The notes beneath the pieces are model-generated. The model was not told the DNA's origin, made no database searches, and saw only the letters and a program-made list of their open reading frames with translations. Below, in pieces: positions 1 to 7,500 of a stretch of 9,039 bases of DNA. The position numbers and the translations under genes are program-made. Source of the stretch: Sphingobacterium sp. UBA1575 (GTDB taxonomy: Bacteria > Bacteroidota > Bacteroidia > Sphingobacteriales > Sphingobacteriaceae); assembly GCA_002322865.1 (NCBI GenBank), contig DCOH01000058.1, positions 12,567 to 21,605 of the forward strand, written 5' to 3'. Each line of letters starts with the position of its first letter. Position 1 is the stretch's first letter.

Positions 1-934
1 TCTGCTGGAAGGATACCCCCTGCTGCATTATCTTTTCCAGGTTAGGGCTTACCCCTTTTTCCCCGCCCAGCGATTCCACCAGATCTGCTGTAAAGCTTTC
101 CAGAACCAATAAAACAATGTTTGGCCGGGTAGTGGTTAAGATCTGTAAACTGGAATCTTGATCTTGGGTAAAAACAGGTTTTAATATTTCTTTTCTTTCC
201 TCAGGTTCAAAATAGAGATAAGGTGAATGGTTTCGCCTATTGCTGCTGAAATATTCTTTCAATAAGGCATATTGGGTATTCACCGCAGCATGGTTATGGA
301 ATGCTTCGGAAGAAAAATAGGCTCTGCTGGGGTTTAGTGGTGCTCTACCATATCCCCCGCGGATAAAAGTGAACAACAATCCAGCTACCAGTATAAACAG
401 CAACACAACAGCGGTTGGTTTATGGAAATTACGATAGCGCAGGTTCTTGAACAGTTTTGTATATAACCAATAGGAAAGTCCTACACCCAGAATTATCCCC
501 ATTATCGGAATGAATATTGGCGTCGATTCTGCAGAAGCCGCAGCGCCTATGGCATCTTCCAAAACGGCATCAACTGCACGCTTTGATATCTTATCCCCCC
601 ACTCTCGATAGATATTCACATTGATAAACATGGTCAAAAAGAAGAGGATCAAAACCAACATCGTATACACATGCAACGGTTTTAGCCCCCATCTTAACTT
701 TGGAATAAAATAGGAAAGGAAATAAAATAGAAAGGGAATAGCGCAGATGTAGGCAGCCACGGAAAAATCCAAGGATAATCCATGCCAATAAATTTCCAAT
801 ACATCCTTCAACCCACCTTCCCCAATTTTCTCCGAAAATGAAGCAATAAATACCGCCCTGTCGATAAAACAGATGATTAACCAAAAGGCAAAATACCGCA
901 GTAAAATATTGAATTCATGGACAAGTCTTTGCAT
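1..934 (-). CDS. LTA synthase/sulfatase-family membrane protein, N-terminal part (C-terminus beyond window)
   Basis: I translated this frame by hand; it stays open for 311 codons from the ATG at 934 to the window edge. The N-terminal half is membrane-embedded, with about five hydrophobic segments (residues ~12-31, 56-77, 89-107, 140-158, 173-192). It includes HGLSLDFS (51-58) and RGGYGRAPLNPSRAYFS (192-208), wording I recognise from Bacteroidota LTA-synthase-like proteins. The extracytoplasmic alkaline-phosphatase-fold domain then begins with RPNIVLLVLESFTADL (270-285). E279 matches the first metal-ligand Glu of LtaS-type enzymes, and GVSPNLEKIM follows. The catalytic Thr and remaining metal ligands would lie beyond position 1. 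Family members transfer phosphoglycerol or phosphoethanolamine groups to envelope polymers or lipids, or act as sulfatases. The substrate here is unknown, and Gram-negative Bacteroidota are not expected to make classical lipoteichoic acid. The gene is divergent from valS. Confidence 0.85.
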   Translation of the reverse strand, partial: MQRLVHEFNILLRYFAFWLIICFIDRAVFIASFSEKIGEGGLKDVLEIYWHGLSLDFSVAAYICAIPFLFYFLSYFIPKLRWGLKPLHVYTMLVLILFFLTMFINVNIYREWGDKISKRAVDAVLEDAIGAAASAESTPIFIPIMGIILGVGLSYWLYTKLFKNLRYRNFHKPTAVVLLFILVAGLLFTFIRGGYGRAPLNPSRAYFSSEAFHNHAAVNTQYALLKEYFSSNRRNHSPYLYFEPEERKEILKPVFTQDQDSSLQILTTTRPNIVLLVLESFTADLVESLGGEKGVSPNLEKIMQQGVSFQQ

Positions 935-955
935 GAGTCTTGCTATTTTGACCGC

Positions 956-963
956 CAAAAATA
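956..963 (-). promoter_or_regulatory. Candidate Bacteroidota -7 box for the sulfatase-family gene
   Basis: Read on the minus strand this is TATTTTTG, a full match to the Bacteroidota -7 consensus TAnnTTTG, 21 nt upstream of the ATG at 934. No convincing -33 TTTG box is visible at the usual 19-21 nt spacing, so the call rests on the -7 element and its placement. The predicted leader would be very short, roughly 15 nt. Confidence 0.45.
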
Positions 964-1046
964 CACTTAATAATCTTTAGCTAACACTTTATTAACAATA
1001 ATTTACAATTGGAAGCCTTTCCATGGATTAAATTATACCTCAGGCA

Positions 1047-1077
1047 TGTGAAAAGCGGCGATTATTGCGTATTTTTG
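1047..1077 (+). promoter_or_regulatory. Candidate Bacteroidota promoter for valS
   Basis: TGTG at 1047-1050 (three of four matches to the -33 box TTTG) is followed after 19 nt by TATTTTTG at 1070-1077, a full match to the -7 consensus TAnnTTTG. The expected start of transcription is a few bases after 1077, giving a leader of about 20-25 nt before the valS ATG at 1106. No T-box-like leader or other RNA control element fits in so short a leader. Confidence 0.5.
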
Positions 1078-1105
1078 TATCCTTTTAGAATCTATTTAAT
1101 ACATA

Positions 1106-3721
1106 ATGAGCATAGCAAAGACCTACAGTCCCAAAGAAGCCGAAGAGAAGTGGTATTCTTACTGGATGTCGAATGGATTTTTCCGTTCGGTACCAGACGA
1201 TCGTGAGCCTTATACAATTGTAATGCCTCCACCTAATGTGACTGGAGTATTGCACATGGGCCACATGTTGAATAATACGATCCAGGATGTGTTGATCCGT
1301 CGTGCCCGCATGCAAGGTAAAAATGCCTGCTGGGTACCTGGAACTGACCATGCATCCATCGCTACGGAGGCTAAAGTCGTCGCTATGTTGAAAGAGAAAG
1401 GCATTGATAAGAAATCCATCTCTAGGGAGGAGTTCTTGAAATATGCTTGGGAATGGAAAGAGAAGTATGGTGGCATCATCCTGAAGCAACTGGAGAAATT
1501 AGGTGCATCCTGTGATTGGGAAAGAACCAAATTCACCATGGATCCGGACCTTTCTGAGGCGGTTTTGGATACTTTCATCAAGTTCTACAAAGAAGGTTAT
1601 ATCTATCGTGGCGTACGGATGGTAAACTGGGATCCGCAAGGAAAAACAGCTCTTTCTGACGAGGAAGTTATCCGCAAGGAAGTGAACCAGAAATTGTATT
1701 ACATCCGCTATAACATCAAGGATAGCAAGGAATACGTGATCATTGCGACCACGCGTCCTGAAACCATCATGGCCGACACGGCTATCTGTATCAACCCGAA
1801 CGATGAGCGTTATACCCATCTTAAGGGGAAATCCGTATTGGTTCCATTGATCAATCGTGAAATTCCGATCATCCAGGATGAATATGTAGAAATGGAATTT
1901 GGTACAGGATGTTTAAAGGTTACTCCTGCCCATGATTTGAATGACTACGAATTGGGTCAAAAACATAATCTGCCTGTTATTGATATCTTGAACGATGATG
2001 GTACCTTGAATGAAAAGGCAGAGATCCTGATCGGTGAAGATCGTTTTGCTGCTCGTAAGAAAGTGGCAGTACTGTTGGAAGAAGCAGGTCAGATTGAAAA
2101 GATTGAAGATTACAAATCCCAGGTAGGATTTTCGGAGCGTACAGATGCGGCCATCGAACCAAAGCTATCCATGCAATGGTTTCTGAAAATGGACGAGCTC
2201 TCGAAACCTGCCCTAGAATATGTGGAAGATGGAACCATTAAATTGATTCCGGAGAAATTCTTTGCTTCCTATAAACATTGGATGGAGAATGTGAAGGATT
2301 GGTGTATCTCTCGTCAATTATGGTGGGGACAACGGATCCCAGCATGGTTCAATGAGAAGAATGAGTTTGTAGTAGCTAAAACCGAAGCAGAAGCAATTGC
2401 TGAATTTGAGCAACAAGGAAAAACTTCTGTTGGTATCCGTCAGGAAGATGATGTATTGGATACTTGGTTCTCATCGGGCTTATGGCCATTGTCGGTTTTT
2501 GATGGTGTCCGTCATCCAGAGAATCCGGAATTCCAATATTATTACCCAACCAATGATCTGGTAACCGCGCCGGAAATCTTATTCTTCTGGGTGGCAAGAA
2601 TGATCATTATGGGCCATGATTATACGCAGAAACCTCCTTTCAGAAATGTGTACTTAACGGGTATCGTTAGGGATAAATTGGGAAGGAAGATGTCCAAATC
2701 CTTAGGTAACTCTCCTGATCCGATTGAACTGATGGAGCAGTATGGTACCGATGGGGTTCGCGTGGGGATGTTGTTGTCCTCTCCTGCAGGAAATGACTTG
2801 ATGTTCGATGTGTCCTATTGTGAGCAAGGAAGGAACTTTGCCAATAAGATCTGGAATGCGTTCCGTTTGGTAAAAGGATGGGAAATTGTGGATGATCCTG
2901 CAACTGAGGCGCAGAAAATGTCTGCTACATGGTTTGAAAACAGGTTTAATCAGGCCTTGGTAGAGATCAATGAGCATTTTGCAAACTATAGATTATCGGA
3001 TGCCTTAATGGCGACCTATAAATTGATCTGGGATGATTTCTGTGCTTGGTATTTGGAGCTGATCAAACCGGCTTATCAATCGCCGATCGAAAGGGAAACT
3101 TTGGATACGGCATTAGGCTTGTTCCAAAAAGTGCTTAAGCTGGCACATCCGTTCATGCCTTTCTTAACAGAGGAATTGTGGCACGATGAGATCTTTGGAA
3201 TTAGAGATGAAAAGGATTGTATTATTGTTGCGGATTTTCCTGAACCTCAAGGTTTTGATGAGGAGCAGATCAAGGAGTTTGCAACGGTTCAACAGATAAT
3301 TTCGGAGGTGAGGAATATCCGTAATTCTAAGGGTATTTCGCCGAAAGTGGCACTTCCATTGGCGATCAATGCGAGCAATATCGATTATAGTAAGTATCAG
3401 GATAGTATTAAGAAGTTAGCGAATATTGAGGAGCTTACTTTTGTGAAGGAGAAGGTTGCTGGAGCGGTAAGCTTCTTGGCGGGGAAAGATGAGTGTTATA
3501 TTGCGCTGGAGAATAATATTGATGTGGATGCGGAGAAGGAAAGGATTGGGAAGGAAATTGAGTACTTGAAAGGGTTCTTGGTTTCTGTGGAGAAGAAGCT
3601 TTCTAATGAGCGATTTGTTCAAAATGCGAAGCCAGAGATTGTTCAGAACGAGCAGAATAAGAAAGATGACGCGATAGCGAAGATCAAGATCTTGGAAGAG
3701 AGTTTGGAGAGTTTGGGGTAG
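1106..3721 (+). CDS. valS: Valine--tRNA ligase (ValRS)
   Basis: Complete 871-residue class Ia aminoacyl-tRNA synthetase, the usual length for the family. It charges tRNA-Val with valine in the cytoplasm. PPPNVTGVLHMGH (41-53) holds the HIGH-type ATP site. The CP1 editing domain, which clears mischarged Thr-tRNA-Val, shows TTRPETIMADTA (215-226) and GTGCLKVTPAHDLND (266-280). DWCISRQLWWGQRIPAW (398-414) and LDTWFSSGLWPLS (451-463) return to the catalytic domain, and KMSKS lies at 528-532. A helical anticodon-binding domain follows (~600-750). The C-terminal ~65 residues, from about DVDAEKERIG on, are the charged coiled-coil tRNA-binding arm typical of ValRS. The ATG at 1106 was chosen because MSIAKTYSPKEAEEKWYSYW matches normal family N-termini and sits just downstream of the candidate promoter. 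All key motifs are intact. Alanine codon choice differs sharply between the 5' and 3' ends (see findings). Confidence 0.98.
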   Translation: MSIAKTYSPKEAEEKWYSYWMSNGFFRSVPDDREPYTIVMPPPNVTGVLHMGHMLNNTIQDVLIRRARMQGKNACWVPGTDHASIATEAKVVAMLKEKGIDKKSISREEFLKYAWEWKEKYGGIILKQLEKLGASCDWERTKFTMDPDLSEAVLDTFIKFYKEGYIYRGVRMVNWDPQGKTALSDEEVIRKEVNQKLYYIRYNIKDSKEYVIIATTRPETIMADTAICINPNDERYTHLKGKSVLVPLINREIPIIQDEYVEMEFGTGCLKVTPAHDLNDYELGQKHNLPVIDILNDDGTLNEKAEILIGEDRFAARKKVAVLLEEAGQIEKIEDYKSQVGFSERTDAAIEPKLSMQWFLKMDELSKPALEYVEDGTIKLIPEKFFASYKHWMENVKDWCISRQLWWGQRIPAWFNEKNEFVVAKTEAEAIAEFEQQGKTSVGIRQEDDVLDTWFSSGLWPLSVFDGVRHPENPEFQYYYPTNDLVTAPEILFFWVARMIIMGHDYTQKPPFRNVYLTGIVRDKLGRKMSKSLGNSPDPIELMEQYGTDGVRVGMLLSSPAGNDLMFDVSYCEQGRNFANKIWNAFRLVKGWEIVDDPATEAQKMSATWFENRFNQALVEINEHFANYRLSDALMATYKLIWDDFCAWYLELIKPAYQSPIERETLDTALGLFQKVLKLAHPFMPFLTEELWHDEIFGIRDEKDCIIVADFPEPQGFDEEQIKEFATVQQIISEVRNIRNSKGISPKVALPLAINASNIDYSKYQDSIKKLANIEELTFVKEKVAGAVSFLAGKDECYIALENNIDVDAEKERIGKEIEYLKGFLVSVEKKLSNERFVQNAKPEIVQNEQNKKDDAIAKIKILEESLESLG

Positions 3722-3732
3722 TTATTAACCCC

Positions 3733-3824
3733 CGTCATTGCGAGGCCTTCGTCATTGCGAGGAACGAAGCAATCTTTCAAACGTCATTGCTAGGCTTCGT
3801 CATTGCGAGGAACGAAGCAATCTT
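3733..3824. repeat. Tandem composite of the GTCATTGCGAGG...GAAGCAATC repeat (two units)
   Basis: Two units lie head to tail with a period of 48-49 bp. Each has a short, truncated copy followed by a longer one. The short copies are 3733-3749 (CGTCATTGCGAGGCCTT) and 3782-3797 (CGTCATTGCTAGGCTT). The long copies, 3750-3776 and 3798-3824, are identical over 27 bases; they begin CGTCATTGCGAGGAACG and end GAAGCAATCTT. The cluster starts 11 bp after the valS stop codon and no ORF depends on it. From memory, close variants of this motif are scattered through many bacterial genomes, including Bacteroidota, as short intergenic repeats. I cannot confirm the copy number here. Confidence 0.85.
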
Positions 3825-3884
3825 CACCCATGTCATGCTGAGCGAAGTCCAAAGATTGCTTCCTCGTACCTCCTCGCAATGACG
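3798..3884. repeat. Long imperfect hairpin formed by direct and inverted repeat copies
   Basis: 3852-3884 is an inverted copy of the repeat. Its outer arm, 3871-3884 (TCCTCGCAATGACG), is the exact reverse complement of 3798-3811 (14 bp). Its inner arm, 3852-3862 (AAGATTGCTTC), is the exact reverse complement of 3814-3824 (11 bp). Between the arms lies an internal loop of 2 nt (3812-3813) against 8 nt (3863-3870), and the terminal loop is 27 nt (3825-3851). The copy at 3750-3776 could pair with the same inverted copy, so two alternative folds are possible. Lying directly after valS, the structure may help end or protect its transcript. It has no clean U-tract, so it is not a classical intrinsic terminator. 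Confidence 0.75.
3831..3849. repeat. Related repeat motif TGTCATGCTGAGCGAAGTC in the hairpin loop
   Basis: This 19-bp stretch has the GTCAT...GAGCGAAG wording of a second common intergenic repeat, which resembles the neighbouring GTCATTGCGAGGAACGAAG copies (shared GTCAT, GAG and CGAAG blocks). It sits in the loop between the last direct copy and the inverted copy. It could be a diverged copy of the same element or a member of a sister family. It occurs only once in the window. Confidence 0.5.
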
Positions 3885-3912
3885 CAGAGTATAACAATTA
3901 CATGAAACAAAA

Positions 3913-3943
3913 AAATAGCCTCAGCAAAACACTGAGGCTATTT
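3913..3943. terminator. Bidirectional intrinsic terminator between valS and the efflux operon
   Basis: AAATAGCCTCAG (3913-3924) and CTGAGGCTATTT (3932-3943) form a perfect 12-bp stem with a 7-nt loop, CAAAACA. The A-run at 3908-3915 supplies a U-tract for minus-strand transcripts, and TTTCTATTATTCTT after the stem supplies a U-rich tail for plus-strand transcripts. Its position between two convergent genes, 64 bp past the lipoprotein stop and about 190 bp past the valS stop, fits shared use in both directions. Confidence 0.88.
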
Positions 3944-4006
3944 CTATTATTCTTATCCAATTTTTATTCTTTCAACAATCTAAATCTCTTGTCCCTTCAA
4001 AAACAC

Positions 4007-4513
4007 CTACTTCTCTTCCCGAACAAACTTACCATTCAAATCAAAATAAAGATCCACATCATTCGCCAATTCCAATTCATAACCGGTAGCTTCCTTATCG
4101 ATCATATGTACAGCTACATTTCCATGATTAGCCTTTAAATAATCCTGAATGGCAGTCGGCAATACGGTTAATGGAACATTCTTCTGATCCTCTACACTAA
4201 TCTCCATCCAATTTCCAGCCGCATCAAAATCCAATTCTGTACCATCTGCCAATTTAACCTCATATAAAGTTCCATCCGCATCAGCTACCCCTTTCTTTTC
4301 CGTTCTGCTAATAGCTGTTGTCCCAAAATGCTGCTCAATAAATTTCTTTGCCGCATCAGGGATCTCTCCATTATCCATCGCTGAAGCATTGCTGTTAACA
4401 GGCTTTGTCTCCACATTACCTGCCGGATCTGTCGTAGTAACTGTCTCTTGTTTATTCTGATTATTACAGGATATCATCAATAAAGCGAATCCTAAAACTG
4501 AAAGTATCTTCAT
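4007..4513 (-). CDS. PepSY-like (DUF2874-type) lipoprotein, two repeats
   Basis: Complete 168-residue protein. The N-terminus, MKILSVLGFALLMISC, is a lipoprotein signal peptide with the acylated cysteine at residue 16, so it is probably anchored in the envelope. A Thr/Asn-rich linker (~17-50) precedes two related modules, ~51-105 and ~118-165. Each has a helix (AAKKFIEQHFG; AIQDYLKANHG) followed by strands ending in a hydrophobic-acidic pattern (ELDFDAAGNWMEI; DLYFDLNGKFVRE). This is the layout of the PepSY-like family, common as small periplasmic proteins in Bacteroidota. Their function is generally unknown; a role in inhibiting or binding envelope proteins has been proposed for related PepSY domains. 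It starts 71 bp after the RND permease with no terminator between, so read-through from the efflux operon is likely. An A-rich stretch (AAAAAAAG) lies directly before the ATG instead of a Shine-Dalgarno sequence. Transcription probably ends at the hairpin at 3913-3943. Confidence 0.85.
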   Translation of the reverse strand: MKILSVLGFALLMISCNNQNKQETVTTTDPAGNVETKPVNSNASAMDNGEIPDAAKKFIEQHFGTTAISRTEKKGVADADGTLYEVKLADGTELDFDAAGNWMEISVEDQKNVPLTVLPTAIQDYLKANHGNVAVHMIDKEATGYELELANDVDLYFDLNGKFVREEK

Positions 4514-4584
4514 CTTTTTTTATTTAATTACCTCTTATCCTATAACATAGAAAAAGAAAACTTATCCATAGAACACCGCAACCC

Positions 4585-7500
4585 TTAAATTGTTTTCTCC
4601 GATTCCACATCAATCTTAGGTGGAATCAATTTATACACCACCGGTGTCACCACCCGGGATAATAAGGTCGAACTGATCAATCCCCCAATCATCACAATTG
4701 CCAATGGCGAAATCAGCGGATTTGAAGACCATGCAATAGGCATCAATCCACCAATAGCGGTAAGCGAAGTCAGGATGATCGGCAAGAACCTCAACTCCCC
4801 TGCCTTTTCGATCGCCTCGTTCAACTCCACCCCTTCCCTTCGCAACTGATTGGTAAAATCAACCAAAAGAATGGTATTCTTCACCTCTATCCCTGCCAAG
4901 GCAACAATTCCGATCGTAGCCACAAAAGACAAGGTATTTCCAGTAACCAACAAGGCTATAACCGCCCCAACAATACCCAAAGGAATCACAGACAATACGA
5001 TCAAGGTACTCTTGAATGTTTTGAATTCCAAGATCAGCACGGCAATAAACATAAATACCGTAATCATGATGATGGTTCCAAATCCACCGAAGGCCATCTC
5101 CCGGCTTTCTACCTCACCCCCCATCTCATAACTATATCCAGCTGGAAAAGGAAACTCATCCATCTGCTTGATCACATCGTTGATCACCTCATCATTTCCA
5201 AAACCCTTTGCCACGAAGGAATTCACAGCCACCATCCTCACCTTATCCTGATGGTAGATATTAGCCGGCGATACTTCAAAGCTAAAGCTTGCCAACTGCG
5301 ATAAAGGAATGGAAGTACCTGCAACATTATCCACAAACACCTGCTCCAAGGTACTTAAATCAGCTTCCTTACCCCGAGGTACTGTCACTAGAATATCATA
5401 CTCATTATCATCCGAATTAGGATCGGTATACGTTCCAACGGAATACCCAGCCAGCGCAATACGGATGGTCTGGTCGATAGAAGAAGTTGGCACTCCTAAA
5501 GCCATTGCCTTCTCTTTATTGATATCCACCTTTATATCCGTTTTATTGTTTTTGATCGGGTTATTGACATATTCCGAACCCGCGGTGTTCTTTAACAAAT
5601 CCTCCACCCGATAGGATAAGGCCTGTAGCGTATCCAGGTTTTCCCCAAATATCCGGACCTCCACCGGAGAAATAACCGGCACCCCCTGTTCGAAATCTCT
5701 CACCTCGATCTTAGCATCCAGATATGGCGTCCATTTCTCCCTCAACGATTCTATCAGCGCCAATTTTTCCTTATACTTCACATCCTCATGCAATTGCACA
5801 AAAATATCCGCATAGGCCTGATCCTCACTCCCCTGTTGCATGTTATAATACACCCGAGGATTCCCTTTCCCTACGTTGCTCGTAAAATACTTGACCGACG
5901 GGATCTGCTTCAATTCCGCCTCGATCTGCTTGGTTATGCTGTCCGTCTGCTGTATGTTCGCTTGCAAAGTCGTATTGATATGGATCATGAACTGCGGTTT
6001 CTCCGAAGGCGGAAAGAGGCTAAAGCCTACCACCGGAATCAGCGCCAAAGAACCCAGAAAAATTGCCAAAGCAATCAAGGTTGTGCGTCCCGGATGCTTC
6101 AAGGCTTTATCCAGGAACACCCCATAACTTTTATGGATAATGTTCTGCATCCCCCTTAGGATGGCATTTCCTCCCTCATGTTCATGAGGCTTCAAAAGTT
6201 TACTTGCTAAGAAAGGCACCACCAATAACGCGATCAACATGGAGCCCACCACCGATGAAATCACGGCTATAGGCATACTCCGAATAAACTCCCCCGCCAT
6301 TTCCGGCATAAACACCAATGGCATAAATGCAATCACGAGAGTCACTGTACAGCCCACAACCGCCAGAGCAATCTGTTCGGTCCCTTTGATGGAGGCTTCA
6401 AATCGGCTATATCCTTCCCGCATCCATCGCTCTATATTTTCCACCACCACAATACTATCATCAACCACCAACCCCAAGGCTACCACAAATCCTACAATAC
6501 TCAATTGATTGAGGGAATAACCAAAAGAATTCATGGCAATAACCCCAAGACCCAAAGAAAGCGGGATAGCGATCATAACCACTGCTGATGCCCTAATTCC
6601 TAAAGGAAGCAAGGTGATCAATACCAAGGTAATCGCAATGGCAAAATCAATCCCCAAGCCGCTCAGCCGTTTATTCACATTCTCGGCTTGATCAAAATTC
6701 AGTTGAAGATCCACATCTTTCGGTAGGCTCTCCTTAAATTTTGCCAGGACAGCCAAGTATTCCTTTTGGGTGTCGGAAATGTTCATCCCCTCCTTCTGGG
6801 CGGCATTGATCAATATACAATGGAACCCATTCAACCGGGTCTTATGGCTTGCAGTCGCGAAGGTCGGATATACATTGGCCACCTCCCGCAGCATGATATT
6901 CTTACCACCATTACTCGAAATGATCGTATTGGAAATATCTTCAATCGCCTGGTAATTTCCCGACGTTTTTACGCTATAGGTTTGCGTACCGGCCTTGATA
7001 CTACCGGCAGGAATGTTTTGGTTCTCCGTCTGCACCGCCTGAATAACACGGTTCAAAGGGATCTTTAGTTCCGCTAATTTAGCCTGATCGATATCGATTC
7101 GAACTTGTTGATCGGCTAATCCAGAAACTTCCACATTTTTTAAGGCCTTCACCTTCTCGAGTTCCTGCTTCAGCTTGTCAGATAATTCCTTCATTTTGCT
7201 GAGGGATGCACTCTCGGATATCAAGGCCATCTGCACCACACTTACATTCGTAGGGTCGATCTTCATCACCTCCATGCTGTAAATATTGTCCGGCAGACTT
7301 GGACGAGCGGCATTCAACTCGCGCACCAGTTCCTGGTACTTTTCATCATAGCCAACTCCATACTCAAATTCCACAAAAAAGGAAGCTACCGAATTGCTAA
7401 TCGAAGTTTTGATATTCTTAACATTGTCCAAGGAATAGAACCGCGTTTCCAAAGGTTTTACAATTAATTGCTCCATATCCTTGGGATTGGTTCCCGGATG

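Noticed and set aside
591..884. A 97-codon minus-strand ORF
   Set aside because: It is out of frame with the well-supported sulfatase-family reading frame covering the same bases, and its translation shows no family pattern.
1078..1105. T-box or other riboswitch control of valS
   Set aside because: The predicted leader is only about 20-25 nt, too short for any known tRNA- or metabolite-sensing leader.
1085..1819. Overlapping minus-strand ORFs within the valS 5' region
   Set aside because: They are antisense shadows of a strongly conserved gene, with no motif, promoter or plausible start.
3733..3884. Possible CRISPR array
   Set aside because: Only two long direct copies exist. The intervening segments are themselves repeat copies rather than unique spacers, one copy is inverted, and no cas gene is present.
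3902..4138. A 78-codon plus-strand ORF starting inside the terminator region
   Set aside because: It begins just before the terminator stem, runs antisense through the 3' end of the lipoprotein gene and has low-complexity Leu/Ser/Asn composition. It is better explained as a shadow.
4514..4584. A promoter of its own for the PepSY-like lipoprotein
   Set aside because: TAAGTTTT on the minus strand partly resembles the -7 box but lacks the final G, and the only TTG upstream is too close. The evidence is too weak to list.
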